The translations under genes were made by a program, and so were the position numbers. The notes below the pieces were generated by a model, which saw only the letters and a list, made by a program, of their open reading frames with translations, was not told the origin of the DNA and did no database searches. DNA of 64,000 nt from Christiangramia sp. (GTDB taxonomy: Bacteria > Bacteroidota > Bacteroidia > Flavobacteriales > Flavobacteriaceae), in the NCBI RefSeq assembly GCF_029937855.1, contig NZ_JAPYPC010000003.1:140167-204166 (forward strand), written 5' to 3'. The stretch's first letter is position 1. Each line of letters begins with the position of its first letter. Shown in pieces: positions 9,485-19,243 of this stretch.

Positions 9485-10222
9485 ATGACCTACCTGCACT
9501 CCATTGGGGAATACTTTTTAATGCTTAAAGGAGTTTTTGGCCGAATGACCAAAGGTTCGGTTCTCAGAAATCTTATTCTAAAGGAGATAAATGAACTTAT
9601 TATGGGTTCCCTGGGGATTGTCGCATTTCTATCATTTTTTATTGGAGCGGTAGTAGCAATTCAAACCGCACTGAACCTAAACAACCCGCTTATTCCTAAA
9701 TCATTGGTAGCTTATGCCGCAAGGCAGTCTGTAATATTAGAATTTGCCCCTACTTTCATTTCCATTATTATGGCCGGTAAAGTAGGATCTTTTATTACTT
9801 CCAGTATTGGATCTATGAGAGTTACTGAACAAATTGACGCGCTGGAAGTAATGGGTATCAACTCCAAAAATTATCTCATCTTTCCCAAGATCATCGCAAT
9901 GTTAACATATCCATTTGTAATTGCAATTTCGATGTTCCTTGGAATAGTAGGAGCTTATTGTGCTGCAGTGCTTGGAAATTTTGTCCCATCAGATGAATTT
10001 ATAACGGGACTTCAGGACGATTTTAACGGTTTTCATCTTACGTACGCATTTATAAAAACATTTCTCTTTGCCATCATTTTAGCAACTGTACCAGCTTATC
10101 ATGGTTATTATATGAAAGGTGGAGCTCTGGAAGTTGGGGAAGCCTCTACCACGTCTTTCGTATGGACCAGTGTAGTTCTAATTGTAACAAATTATGTGGT
10201 TACACAACTCTTATTAAGTTAG
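9485..10222 (+). CDS. mlaE: MlaE-family ABC transporter permease
   Basis: A 245-residue membrane protein of the MlaE/YrbE family with five or six hydrophobic helices and the family core (EFAPTFISIIMAGKVGS, SSIGSMRVTEQIDALEVMG). With its ATPase it moves phospholipids between inner and outer membrane to maintain outer-membrane lipid asymmetry. It lies 3 bp upstream of the mlaF gene. No MlaD (MCE domain) gene follows, unlike proteobacterial operons; in Bacteroidota the MCE protein is often elsewhere. Confidence 0.9.
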   Translation: MTYLHSIGEYFLMLKGVFGRMTKGSVLRNLILKEINELIMGSLGIVAFLSFFIGAVVAIQTALNLNNPLIPKSLVAYAARQSVILEFAPTFISIIMAGKVGSFITSSIGSMRVTEQIDALEVMGINSKNYLIFPKIIAMLTYPFVIAISMFLGIVGAYCAAVLGNFVPSDEFITGLQDDFNGFHLTYAFIKTFLFAIILATVPAYHGYYMKGGALEVGEASTTSFVWTSVVLIVTNYVVTQLLLS

Positions 10223-10225
10223 CAA

Positions 10226-10990
10226 ATGATACAGGTAAAAAATTTATACAAAGGATTCAATAATCAGGAAGTACTTCGCGGGATTTCCTATACGTTTGAA
10301 AGAGGGAAAACAAACTTAATTATTGGTCAGTCTGGCTCAGGAAAAAGTGTCTTTTTAAAATGTATGCTCGGGCTATTTAAAGCTGATAAAGGAACCATTG
10401 AATACGATGGCAAACCTTACTCCAGTTTTTCAGATGAAGAACAGCGGGAATTAAGGACTGAAATAGGAATGCTTTTTCAGGGAGGTGCTTTATTCGACTC
10501 CATGACAGTGGAAGAGAACGTAATGTTCCCCCTAAGAATGTTTACAAAGCAGAGAAAAAAAGAAATGCTCTCCAGGGTTCATGAAGTACTGGAGCGTGTA
10601 AATCTCGACGGCACGGGCGACAAAATGCCTTCAGAGATTAGTGGGGGGATGCAAAAAAGGGTTGCGATCGCCAGAGCAATCGTAAACAAACCTAAATATC
10701 TTTTTTGTGATGAGCCAAATTCAGGACTTGACCCTCAAACGGCTACGGTAATTGATAATCTTATCCAGGAAATTACGCATGAGAATGATATTACCACCGT
10801 TCTCATCACGCACGATATGAATTCAGTCTTAGAAATTGGGGAACGTATCGCTTTTCTAAAAGATGGAAAATTGGCCTGGAAAGGCACCAAAGATGAAATT
10901 TTCCAGACAGACGATGAGACGGTTACCAATTTTGTGTATTCTTCCAATCTTTTTCAGAAGGTGCGCGAGGCACAGCTCAAAGGCCTTTAA
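10226..10990 (+). CDS. mlaF: MlaF-family ABC transporter ATP-binding protein
   Basis: A 254-residue ATPase. Walker A is GQSGSGKSVF, the Q-loop MLFQGGALFDSMT, the signature ISGGMQKRVAIARA, Walker B YLFCDEPNSGLDP, and the switch His is in ITHDM. The ISGGM signature with FQ-GALFDS is typical of MlaF-type lipid transporters. It forms an operon with mlaE and ends exactly where the convergent DUF389 gene ends. Confidence 0.92.
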   Translation: MIQVKNLYKGFNNQEVLRGISYTFERGKTNLIIGQSGSGKSVFLKCMLGLFKADKGTIEYDGKPYSSFSDEEQRELRTEIGMLFQGGALFDSMTVEENVMFPLRMFTKQRKKEMLSRVHEVLERVNLDGTGDKMPSEISGGMQKRVAIARAIVNKPKYLFCDEPNSGLDPQTATVIDNLIQEITHENDITTVLITHDMNSVLEIGERIAFLKDGKLAWKGTKDEIFQTDDETVTNFVYSSNLFQKVREAQLKGL

Positions 10991-12424
10991 TTATCTCACA
11001 TTCTTTATCGCGAGTGTATCAAGCTCTAAACGTACCCGCATCCAGTCGGCGAATTTGTCTTGTTCTGTAGCCAACTGCCTGGCATTTATCTTATCATTCC
11101 AAATCACCGTGAAGGTTGGAACGGTATCTGTTTTCTGAAAATTGGTGGTTATAAGATTAGAATATCCAATTTCTTCAATATTCTCATAATTGATCTTAGC
11201 CTCCTTACTCAAATTAACAAAAGAAAATTTATCGCCTCGATATTTCGAAAGTTCCGATTCTAATAATTGAATTCTGCGATCTTTATTCTGAAGTACTTCC
11301 TGATTCTTAACATAGAGATCCTCGAGAATCCCGCTTCTAACTACTGTTGAAAGTTCATTAATATCCTGGCTCTGATCATTTCCCTGATGGATTACAAGCT
11401 GACTTTCTTTAAGAGCTTCTATTTCCCCCAGTCGCTCCTGCCAGGTAGTAATGGTTGCAACTGGTACAGAATTACCTATCATATACACATCAATAGTCTT
11501 AGCCGCATAATCACTGGTTGCTTTTAAAACTTCAGTGCCGGAATACCTAACAGTATTTTCAATAAATTCTGCTGCCTTGCTTTGAAAAACCTGTTCTCTT
11601 AATAATTTCACGAACAGAACCACACTGGGGATCATTACTATAATAGCCACTGTGGATGCAATTTGAGCGGTCCTCCTCCTTCTTTTACTATTGGCATACC
11701 TTACCAACGGAAAACCCAGCAGTTTTGACACTACAAAGGTGGAAAGGGCGATAAATACCGCATTGATAGAAAACAAGTAGAGCGCTCCAAGAGCATATTC
11801 CCATTTTGCATTTGCTATACCATAGCCTACCGTACATAATGGTGGCATAAGAGCTGTGGCGATCGCAACCCCTAAGATTACGCTGGCTATAGTTCCTTTT
11901 TTAGTCTTAGCGACAATGAGGGCCAGTCCGCCAAAAATAGCTACCAGTACATCCAGAATTGTAGGATATGTTCTGGCTACCAGCTCTGGTGTTTCATTTT
12001 TAACCGGCGATATAAAAAAGTAAATGCTAGCGGTAAGCACACTTAGACCCACCATAATCCCAAGGTTCACAAAAGAACGCCTTAAAGTATCTACGTCATT
12101 GATAGCTACAGCCATTCCAATCCCTACAATAGGTCCCATTAAGGGAGAAATAAGCATGGCTCCAATCACCACCGCGGTACTACTTACATTTAACCCAATG
12201 GAAGCGACAAAAATTGAAAATATAAGGATCCAGGCATTATGGCCCTTAAAGGAAATATCTTTCTGTACAGCTTCTACTGTAGATTCTCTATCGGTATCTT
12301 CGCGAATGTCCAGCAGCCTACTAAAAAATGTTCTTGCTTTCTTATGAATCTCTTTGGCATCTTCCCTTAGGTTTTCACCTGAGGAATTCTTTGATTCGCC
12401 ATCTGTAATTTTAGTATCTGCCAT
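10991..12424 (-). CDS. DUF389 (TIGR00341-type) membrane protein
   Basis: A 477-residue protein. After a charged N-terminal ~50 residues it has a block of about six to seven membrane helices with the DUF389 signature (AMLISPLMGPIVGIGMA, and VAIATALMPPLCTVGYG), then a large soluble C-terminal domain from about residue 260 with no recognised fold. The function of DUF389 proteins is not established. The gene is convergent with mlaF (zero spacing) and starts 3 bp after the stop of manC, so it probably belongs to the same minus-strand transcript. Confidence 0.85.
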   Translation of the reverse strand: MADTKITDGESKNSSGENLREDAKEIHKKARTFFSRLLDIREDTDRESTVEAVQKDISFKGHNAWILIFSIFVASIGLNVSSTAVVIGAMLISPLMGPIVGIGMAVAINDVDTLRRSFVNLGIMVGLSVLTASIYFFISPVKNETPELVARTYPTILDVLVAIFGGLALIVAKTKKGTIASVILGVAIATALMPPLCTVGYGIANAKWEYALGALYLFSINAVFIALSTFVVSKLLGFPLVRYANSKRRRRTAQIASTVAIIVMIPSVVLFVKLLREQVFQSKAAEFIENTVRYSGTEVLKATSDYAAKTIDVYMIGNSVPVATITTWQERLGEIEALKESQLVIHQGNDQSQDINELSTVVRSGILEDLYVKNQEVLQNKDRRIQLLESELSKYRGDKFSFVNLSKEAKINYENIEEIGYSNLITTNFQKTDTVPTFTVIWNDKINARQLATEQDKFADWMRVRLELDTLAIKNVR

Positions 12425-12427
12425 TTA

Positions 12428-13519
12428 TTAACCTAGGTCTTCCCCAAAATCTTTCATTACCTTTTCCCTTAATTGCTTTATTTGCTGTTCTTCAGATTTT
12501 GGAACGATCATCAGGATATCCTTATCCTCCACAACTATATAATCTGAAAGTCCCTTTAAAACTACAATCTTTTTATCAATTGTAGAGACAATATTATTCT
12601 CTGAGTTTTCTGCTAAGAATCTGCAATTTATAGTTGTATTATTTTCTTCATCTGAAGGTAGTTCCGCTTGAACCGAAGACCAGGTTCCAAGATCACTCCA
12701 ATTAAAGCTAACCGGAATCACAAACACAGCGTCAGATTTTTCCAGGATGGCGTAATCAATAGAAATATTGGAGGTTTTTGAATAGTTCGCTTCAATAAAT
12801 TTTTCTTCTTCCGGAGTATTCCATTTTTTCTTTCCCTTATCTAAAACATGAAAAGTATCGGGAAGATATTTTTTAAAACTTTCAATGATGAATTTCGCAC
12901 TCCAAATAAATATCCCGGCATTCCAGGCATAATTGCCGGCTTCGATAAATTGTTTCGCTTTTTTTTCACTCGGTTTTTCTATAAAAGCATCTACTTTCTT
13001 CAGGCTTTCCTGATCTTCCTTATCATATTTTATATAACCATAACCGGTATTTGGATAAGCCGGCTCTATCCCAAGCGTTACCAACTTATCATTATGCTCT
13101 ACATTATTAAAAGCTTCCTGGATAGCCTCAAGAAATTTATCTTCTTCCTTGATCCAATGATCGCTAGGCGCTACGACGGTTAATGCCTTTGGGTTCTTAT
13201 CGTAAATTTTTAAAGCTCCTAATAATATACTTGGAGCAGTATTCCTCATTTCAGGCTCAGCGACTACCTGTTCTTCTTTAATCTGTGGCACCTGATCCCT
13301 AATAATATCTACATACTTTTTATTGGTAAGTACATAAATATTTTCCATGGGAATCAATTTTGAAAGCCTTCTAAAAGTAGCCTGAAATAACGTCTCCCCA
13401 ACGCCCAATATATCTATAAACTGTTTAGGATTTGATGCCTTGCTAGCCGGCCAAAATCGAGAACCAATACCACCTGCCATCAGGATCGCATAATAATTAT
13501 CTTTTTTTGTACCCGTCAT
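12428..13519 (-). CDS. manC: Mannose-1-phosphate guanylyltransferase
   Basis: A 363-residue nucleotidyltransferase that makes GDP-mannose from mannose-1-phosphate and GTP for surface glycans and glycoprotein sugars. It has the pyrophosphorylase signature ILMAGGIGSRFWPASKASNP-KQF, the VAPSDHWI sugar-binding loop, FIEKPSEKKA and NAGIFIW. The C-terminal phosphomannose isomerase domain of bifunctional proteins is absent, so it is the single-domain form common in Bacteroidota. Genes for the SprT-like protein and an SDR lie upstream on the same strand with short gaps. Confidence 0.92.
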   Translation of the reverse strand: MTGTKKDNYYAILMAGGIGSRFWPASKASNPKQFIDILGVGETLFQATFRRLSKLIPMENIYVLTNKKYVDIIRDQVPQIKEEQVVAEPEMRNTAPSILLGALKIYDKNPKALTVVAPSDHWIKEEDKFLEAIQEAFNNVEHNDKLVTLGIEPAYPNTGYGYIKYDKEDQESLKKVDAFIEKPSEKKAKQFIEAGNYAWNAGIFIWSAKFIIESFKKYLPDTFHVLDKGKKKWNTPEEEKFIEANYSKTSNISIDYAILEKSDAVFVIPVSFNWSDLGTWSSVQAELPSDEENNTTINCRFLAENSENNIVSTIDKKIVVLKGLSDYIVVEDKDILMIVPKSEEQQIKQLREKVMKDFGEDLG

Positions 13520-13525
13520 AATAAT

Positions 13526-14125
13526 TTAAACCTTAATTAAATGTACTTCAGCATTGGGCTGAAATAAATAAATTCTTCCTGTCTCCACCTCCAAGCATTC
13601 ATAGCGCTTTATTTTCTTTCTTACTTTTTTAAAAGTCTTTCCATTGTGTATTTTAAAAACACTGCCAAAAGGAATTTCAAAAATATAGCTTTTATCGTTC
13701 TCCGGATCAAAGCTTTTGAGAGCAACAGAGAGTCCCGCATCTGTATCACTACTGGCTTTGGGATTTCTAAAATGATTCGCTATTACCGGCAACAAAGAAT
13801 TGGGGAAAATTTCGGGCCTAATAAATGGTAACATTAAGCTTCTGAAACAATGCTTCCACTCCAGGCCATGAGGTTTTATTCCCCGACCGTATTTTTCAAA
13901 TGCTATCAAATGGGCTACCTCATGAATAGTTGTTATCAAGAATCTGTATTTATTCAAATTTGCATTGATAGTGATTTGCTGTGCTCCATCTGGCATTCGG
14001 CGATAATCCCCATGCCTGGTAATCCGTTCATTGACTATTTTCAAATGAACGCCGTTCATTTTTATCAATTCTGATACGGGTTCTACCGCATTTACTGGCA
14101 AGTATTTAGCGAGAATATCTCTCAT
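13526..14125 (-). CDS. SprT-like zinc metalloprotease-domain protein
   Basis: A 199-residue protein with the SprT zinc motif HEVAHLIAFEKYG and a third ligand region HGLEWKHCF. SprT/Spartan-like proteins are proposed proteases acting on DNA-protein crosslinks. In bacteria the role is not settled. The C-terminal half has a small beta-rich region (FKIHNGKTFKKVRKKIKRYECLEV) that in relatives holds a zinc ribbon; here only one Cys remains, so the ribbon seems degenerate. It is probably co-transcribed with the SDR gene (3 bp apart). Confidence 0.8.
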   Translation of the reverse strand: MRDILAKYLPVNAVEPVSELIKMNGVHLKIVNERITRHGDYRRMPDGAQQITINANLNKYRFLITTIHEVAHLIAFEKYGRGIKPHGLEWKHCFRSLMLPFIRPEIFPNSLLPVIANHFRNPKASSDTDAGLSVALKSFDPENDKSYIFEIPFGSVFKIHNGKTFKKVRKKIKRYECLEVETGRIYLFQPNAEVHLIKV

Positions 14126-14128
14126 CTA

Positions 14129-14812
14129 TTAGGGCGTACTATTAGACACCTGCATTATTTTACCGTTGTAGAACTTTTGTCCATTCAGACTGAAATCTGC
14201 TATGTAATGTGCCATTTCTTCTGCGCTCACCGGAGCTTTATATCCAGGAAAAGCTTCTTCCAACATTTCAGTTTGAACTGCTCCCAGTGCCAATGCGTTA
14301 AATGAAGGACCGTTTTCCTTATATTCTTCCGCAAGCAATTCAGTTAGTGTAAGTAAAGCTCCTTTACTGGAACTATACGCTGCCAGGCCAGAAAATTTTA
14401 TACTTCCCTGAATTCCACCCATACTACTAATATTTAATACATGCGACTTATCATTCATAAAAGGAAGTAATTTTCTGGTTACTTCAGCTACTCCAAAAAC
14501 GTTTACTTTATAAACTGTAGTAAAATCCTCATAATTAGAATCTTTGAAGGGCTTGTTCAAAAGAGCACCTGCATTATTTATAAGAATATCTACTTTAGAA
14601 TTCCAGTTTTTAGTAATGTAGCTTTCAGCCTTTAGCAAACTATCTTCTTTTGTAATATCAAAAGAAAATGCATGTACATTCTCAAGACCCAAATCTTTAA
14701 CCGGCTTTTCATTTCTGGAAAGTGCGAGAACCTGATGTCCCATTTTAGATAAGAAAGAAACCAGCTCGAAACCTATACCTCTGCTAGTTCCGGTAATTAC
14801 TACATTCTTCAT
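14129..14812 (-). CDS. Short-chain dehydrogenase/reductase
   Basis: A 227-residue classical SDR. It has the cofactor motif TGTSRGIGFE, NNAGALL, catalytic Ser in NISSMGG and the YSSSKGA active-site YxxxK. It uses NAD(P)H to reduce or oxidise an unknown carbonyl/alcohol. The start overlaps the stop of the upstream M28 peptidase gene by 4 bp, so translation is probably coupled. Confidence 0.87.
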   Translation of the reverse strand: MKNVVITGTSRGIGFELVSFLSKMGHQVLALSRNEKPVKDLGLENVHAFSFDITKEDSLLKAESYITKNWNSKVDILINNAGALLNKPFKDSNYEDFTTVYKVNVFGVAEVTRKLLPFMNDKSHVLNISSMGGIQGSIKFSGLAAYSSSKGALLTLTELLAEEYKENGPSFNALALGAVQTEMLEEAFPGYKAPVSAEEMAHYIADFSLNGQKFYNGKIMQVSNSTP

Positions 14813-15786
14813 TCATTAGTCATTTTAATTTCCTTGTCTCCGGTATTTGCCATTTTTCTCAAACCTGGAATAAGATCTTCTATTAGTGATGCCATGAACT
14901 CAGCATTAAGAAATTCAGATTCATCATCTACATGATGATAATATGGATAATTTGAAAAATCAAAGGTACTTACGGTTTGGGAGGGCACATTAAATACTTC
15001 AAAAAACGGATAATTATCGCTTCTCCTGAAAAGGCTCATTTGCTGCGCCTGGGGCAGGAATCCCAGAATTTGCTCTCCTTCAGAATATTCATTGAATTTT
15101 TCAGCGAGATTCGATTTTTCGAATCCGGTTAAATAAGCCCGGTAATCTTTGGCTTTCATGGGAACACCAATCATTTCCAGGTTGAACATCACATACAGGT
15201 CGAGGCCTTCTTCTTTCAATTTTTCAGCAAGATGCTTTGAACCTTTTAGCCCCATTTCTTCTCCTGAAAAAAGGGCAAATAAAATGCTTCTTTTATTTTC
15301 AGAATTAGCAAAATGTTTAGCCAATTGTATCACTCCTACAGTTCCTGCCGCATTATCATTGGCTCCATTGGCGATAGTATCCTCTTCTACTTCTTTCCCT
15401 GTGCCAATATGGTCATAATGTGCACCAATAATTATAAATTCATCTTTCAATTCCGGATCGTTCCCTTCTACATATCCCACGATATTAAAACCCTGGATAT
15501 CATTTATCATGAAATTATCCCTGTAGGTTTCAAAATATGGTTCTACCCCAAAATCTTTAAACTTATTTTCAATAAAAACAGCAGCATCTTCAATTCCTTT
15601 AGTACCTGTTTTCCTTCCCATTAATTCATCTGATGACAAATACTTTAAATCATCCTGAACTTCATTTTTGGAAACCTCAGCTTTTACAATATCAGGATTC
15701 TTATCAGTCTGACCTGTACAGGCCAGGGTTGTGAAAAACACAAGAAACATTGCGTTGAACCTATTGAATAATCTATTTTTTCTCAT
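14809..15786 (-). CDS. M28-family zinc aminopeptidase, lipoprotein
   Basis: A 325-residue peptidase with a lipoprotein signal (FFTTLACTGQ, acylated Cys near residue 23). Metal ligands are readable in order: IGAHYDHIG, NGANDNAAGT, the catalytic SGEEMGLKGS, and a late His in YYHHVDD. M28 enzymes trim N-terminal residues from peptides; this one would be anchored on the periplasmic or outer-membrane side. It is the first gene of a minus-strand run M28-SDR-SprT-manC-DUF389. Confidence 0.9.
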   Translation of the reverse strand: MRKNRLFNRFNAMFLVFFTTLACTGQTDKNPDIVKAEVSKNEVQDDLKYLSSDELMGRKTGTKGIEDAAVFIENKFKDFGVEPYFETYRDNFMINDIQGFNIVGYVEGNDPELKDEFIIIGAHYDHIGTGKEVEEDTIANGANDNAAGTVGVIQLAKHFANSENKRSILFALFSGEEMGLKGSKHLAEKLKEEGLDLYVMFNLEMIGVPMKAKDYRAYLTGFEKSNLAEKFNEYSEGEQILGFLPQAQQMSLFRRSDNYPFFEVFNVPSQTVSTFDFSNYPYYHHVDDESEFLNAEFMASLIEDLIPGLRKMANTGDKEIKMTNE

Positions 15787-15798
15787 AATGCTAAAGAT

Positions 15799-15824
15799 AA
15801 AAAAATCCCGCGATTAGGCGGGAT
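15799..15824 (-). terminator. Terminator downstream of pdhC
   Basis: The inverted repeat AATCCCGC / GCGGGATT, with a T-run on the minus strand, lies after the pdhC stop and before the M28 gene. It separates the two minus-strand transcription units. Confidence 0.8.
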
Positions 15825-15849
15825 TATGATAGTTTATTAAGCTTTTGAA

Positions 15850-17565
15850 TTAAGCCAGCATCGTTACCGGATTCTCCATATAAGTCTTTAAGGTCTGTAA
15901 GAAAGCAGCCCCTGTTGCTCCATCTACGGTACGGTGATCACAGGCAAGTGTTAACTTCATCGTATTTCCAACAACAATCTCACCATTTCTAACCACCGGC
16001 TTCTCTACAATAGTTCCTACGGAAAGTATCGCTGAATTAGGCTGATTTATAATACTGGTGAATTCTACAATCCCAAACATTCCAAGATTAGAAACGGTAA
16101 AGGTGCTCCCTTCCATCTCTGACGGTTGAATTTTCTTATTTCTTGCTTTACCAGCAAGATCCTTCACATTTCCACCAATTTGAGTCAGTGACATTTGATC
16201 TGCAAATTTCAAAACCGGCACCACCAGCCCTTCTTCAACAGCAACCGCCACTCCCATATGAATATGTTTGGCGATCTTAGTATTATCACCTGTCCACTGG
16301 CTGTTCACCTGCGGATGTTTTCTAAGAGCCATTGCAGACGCTTTGATCACCATATCGTTGAAAGACACCTTTACATCTGGCATTTCATTAATATGTTTTC
16401 TGGAAGCCATCGCATTAGCCATATCAACCTCGATAGTTAAATAATAATGCGGAGCGGTGAATTTAGACTCCCCAAGACGCTTGGCAATTACCTTACGCAT
16501 TTGAGAATTCTTACGATCTTCAAAACTTTCTTCTCCTGCCGGAGTATAAGGCTGAGCTGCTGCCGTTGTTTTTTCAGCGGAATCAGCTTTTGCTTCAGCT
16601 CCAGCTTTTTTATCAGTTCCTTTAAAGTTCTCTATATCTTTCTTTACAATTCTGCCATTTTCTCCTGACCCGCTAACATCAGCAAGATCAATACCTTTAT
16701 CTTCCGCCATCTTTTTAGCTAAAGGCGAAGCAAATATTCTTTTGCCGTCTTTGCCCTGAGCCGGACCTGAAGCTTCTTTCTCTTCTTTATCCTGTTTTTC
16801 TGAATCTTTAGAAGTATCTGTAGCTTCCTGTTTCTTATCTGAAGAAGTAGCTTTCTTTTTAGTACCTCCCGAAGTATCAATTTTGGAAACATCGGTTCCT
16901 TCAGGGCCTATAATGGCCAGCAGGCTATCCACTTTTGCAGATTCACCTTCCTGAATACCAATTTTCAGCAGCGTTCCCTCGTAAAAAGATTCAAATTCCA
17001 TAGTAGCCTTATCGGTCTCGATCTCAGCCAGGATATCCCCTTCTTCTACTTTATCTCCTTCCTGTTTAAGCCATGCAGCGACGGTGCCTTCTTCCATGGT
17101 ATCACTTAAACGAGGCATATTTATGATCTCAACACCTTCAGGTATACCTGAGGTCTCGTTGCTATCATCTTCAGACTGTGATTTTTCTTTCGAATCACCT
17201 TCTTTATCTGAATCGTCTTTTGATTCTTCATTTTCAGAATCATCAGATTTATCTTTTTTCTTTTTGTTCTTTTTATCGTCCGCATCATCACTTCCACCTC
17301 CATTGATAAGATCAGAAATATCTTCTCCTTCATCACCAATTATGGCTAGCAGTTCGTCCACCGGGGCTCCATCCCCCTCCTCAACTCCAATATGAAGCAG
17401 CGTACCTTCATAGAAAGATTCGAACTCCATTGTGGCCTTATCTGTTTCGATTTCAGCCAGGATATCACCTTCTTCTACTTTATCTCCCTTTTTTTTCAGC
17501 CACTTGGCAACGGTACCTTCTTCCATGGTATCGCTCAGGCGCGGCATTTTGATAACTTCTGCCAT
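15850..17565 (-). CDS. pdhC: Pyruvate dehydrogenase complex E2, dihydrolipoamide acetyltransferase
   Basis: A 571-residue E2 with two tandem N-terminal lipoyl domains, lipoyl lysines K43 and K186 in the identical EIETDKATMEFES context. Long linkers rich in Lys, Asp, Glu and Ser follow, then a peripheral-subunit-binding domain (FASPLAKKMAEDKGIDLADV) and the catalytic CAT domain ending with the HRTVDGATGAAFL active-site His/Asp. It transfers the acetyl group to CoA. It lies 3 bp downstream of pdhA; E1 beta and E3 are not adjacent, as in other flavobacteria. The two lipoyl domains are highly similar and represent an internal duplication. Confidence 0.96.
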   Translation of the reverse strand: MAEVIKMPRLSDTMEEGTVAKWLKKKGDKVEEGDILAEIETDKATMEFESFYEGTLLHIGVEEGDGAPVDELLAIIGDEGEDISDLINGGGSDDADDKKNKKKKDKSDDSENEESKDDSDKEGDSKEKSQSEDDSNETSGIPEGVEIINMPRLSDTMEEGTVAAWLKQEGDKVEEGDILAEIETDKATMEFESFYEGTLLKIGIQEGESAKVDSLLAIIGPEGTDVSKIDTSGGTKKKATSSDKKQEATDTSKDSEKQDKEEKEASGPAQGKDGKRIFASPLAKKMAEDKGIDLADVSGSGENGRIVKKDIENFKGTDKKAGAEAKADSAEKTTAAAQPYTPAGEESFEDRKNSQMRKVIAKRLGESKFTAPHYYLTIEVDMANAMASRKHINEMPDVKVSFNDMVIKASAMALRKHPQVNSQWTGDNTKIAKHIHMGVAVAVEEGLVVPVLKFADQMSLTQIGGNVKDLAGKARNKKIQPSEMEGSTFTVSNLGMFGIVEFTSIINQPNSAILSVGTIVEKPVVRNGEIVVGNTMKLTLACDHRTVDGATGAAFLQTLKTYMENPVTMLA

Positions 17566-17568
17566 AGT

Positions 17569-18570
17569 TTAATCTAATTTATGTGCTAGAAATGGATAAT
17601 TCTCCTGTTCATAAACAACGTCATACATAATATTGGTATCTGGAAAATCAGATTCATCTGCGAATTTTTCACATTCTGAAACTCTTTCCTTAACGCGTTT
17701 ATCTATCTCTTTAATTTCTTTATCTGAGGCGTATTTTTTCTCCTTAATGATATCCCGAACTTTAGTGATAGGATCCAGTTTTTGATACTCTGCAACCTCA
17801 TCTTTAGTACGGTATTTCTGAGCATCACTCATAGAGTGACCTCTATAACGGTATGTTTTTAACTCAAGGAAAGTTGGCCCGTTTCCTTTTCTTGCCCTGG
17901 TGATCGCTTCATCCAATGCTTCAGCAACTTTTACAGGATCCATGGCATCTACAGGACCACAAGGCATTTCATAACCATTCCCTAGCTTCCATATCTCAGT
18001 ATCTTTTGAAGTACGGGCTACAGAAGTACCCATAGCATAACCATTATTCTCAACACAAAAAACAACCGGAAGATTCCAGTTTACGGCCATGTTCAAAGTT
18101 TCATGAAGGGAACCCTGTCTAACAGCTCCGTCACCCATAAAAGTCAAGGTAACATTATCCCTCTTGTGGTATTTATCTGCGAATGCAAGTCCAGCTCCCA
18201 GAGGAATTTGCCCTCCTACGATACCGTGACCTCCATAAAACCTCTGCTCCTTGGCAAAAATATGCATGGAACCACCCAGTCCCATAGAAGTCCCTGTTTT
18301 CTTACCATACAATTCTGCCATCACTCGTTTTGGGTCTACTCCCATCCCAATTGGCTGAACGTGGTTACGATAAGCCGTGATCATGCGGTCTTTCTCCAGA
18401 TCCATTGCATGAAGTGCTCCGGCCAATATGGCTTCCTGCCCATTATATAAATGTAAAAACCCTCTAACTTTCTGTTGTATATAAACCTGCGCAAGCTTAT
18501 CTTCGAATTTGCGCCAAAACAACATATCCTCGTACCACTTTAAGTATGTGGCTTTTGTAATTTTCTTCAT
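17569..18570 (-). CDS. pdhA: Pyruvate dehydrogenase E1 component subunit alpha
   Basis: A 333-residue thiamine-diphosphate enzyme subunit. The TPP/magnesium motif is GDGAVRQGSLHETLNMAVN through VENNGYAMGT. Phosphorylation-loop-like residues RYRGHSMSDAQKYR are conserved as in all E1 alpha chains. Together with E1 beta (encoded elsewhere) it decarboxylates pyruvate and reductively acetylates the lipoyl groups of PdhC. It is the first gene of a two-gene operon. Confidence 0.96.
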   Translation of the reverse strand: MKKITKATYLKWYEDMLFWRKFEDKLAQVYIQQKVRGFLHLYNGQEAILAGALHAMDLEKDRMITAYRNHVQPIGMGVDPKRVMAELYGKKTGTSMGLGGSMHIFAKEQRFYGGHGIVGGQIPLGAGLAFADKYHKRDNVTLTFMGDGAVRQGSLHETLNMAVNWNLPVVFCVENNGYAMGTSVARTSKDTEIWKLGNGYEMPCGPVDAMDPVKVAEALDEAITRARKGNGPTFLELKTYRYRGHSMSDAQKYRTKDEVAEYQKLDPITKVRDIIKEKKYASDKEIKEIDKRVKERVSECEKFADESDFPDTNIMYDVVYEQENYPFLAHKLD

Positions 18571-18621
18571 CTAAAAATTTATATTTAAAGGCCAGACAGA
18601 TTGGTTTTGCCAAGCGGGTAA

Positions 18622-18629
18622 CAAAAATA
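18622..18629 (-). promoter_or_regulatory. Candidate -7 element for pdhA-pdhC
   Basis: TATTTTTG on the minus strand matches TAnnTTTG, about 52 bp upstream of the pdhA ATG. The -33 element is weak (TTCG rather than TTG). Confidence 0.4.
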
Positions 18630-18681
18630 CTATTTTCGCTAAGAAACGAAAACAGTTTTACTGCAAAAAATCACGAAAACC

Positions 18682-19164
18682 TTATAGACACGAATTGTCA
18701 AAAGCTAAAGGCAACAGATCCTTTATAGATTCAGCCTTCACCACTTTTCCTGTTTCGCCCATAAAATACAATTCTATAGGCTCTTCCTGTTTTACTTCAT
18801 ATTCTGCTAAAGCCTGCCTACATGCACCACAAGGTGGTACGGGCGAAACAACTTTATGTTTTAATGATCTTGCAGTTATTGCAATTTTTAATATTCGAAT
18901 ATTTGGATGTTGGGCTCCAGCGGCATAAACAGCGGTCCTTTCAGCACAAAGACCCGAGGGGTAAGAAGCATTCTCCTGATTGCTTCCCACGACCACTTCC
19001 CCGTTTTCCAAAAGAATTGCTGCTCCAACTTTAAACCTGGAGTAAGGGGCATAGGCATTTTCCCGAACCTCCACGGCTTTTTTCATTAAATCCTGAATAT
19101 CATGGGAAATTTCATCTATAGATTCATAAACTTCTAAACGTGAAGTAATGGTAAGTGGTTTCAT
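18682..19164 (-). CDS. cdd: Cytidine deaminase
   Basis: A 160-residue homotetrameric-type cytidine deaminase of pyrimidine salvage, converting cytidine/deoxycytidine to uridine forms. Zinc ligands and catalytic Glu are in CAERTAVYAAG and PCGACRQAL. YAPYSRFKVGAAI and GSNQENASYPSGL bind the nucleoside. It lies between porV and pdhA on the same strand, an arrangement frequently seen in flavobacteria. Confidence 0.94.
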   Translation of the reverse strand: MKPLTITSRLEVYESIDEISHDIQDLMKKAVEVRENAYAPYSRFKVGAAILLENGEVVVGSNQENASYPSGLCAERTAVYAAGAQHPNIRILKIAITARSLKHKVVSPVPPCGACRQALAEYEVKQEEPIELYFMGETGKVVKAESIKDLLPLAFDNSCL

Positions 19165-19243
19165 ATATAATTATTGAAAAATACAAGGTAAAAGAAATCA
19201 CCAGGCTAAACCGTAATGACAAGACAGATTTAAGAATTCAGTT

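Noticed and set aside
17084..17395. 103-codon Ser-rich plus-strand frame
   Set aside because: It is antisense to the acidic linker and lipoyl region of pdhC; the Ser richness only mirrors the linker codons.
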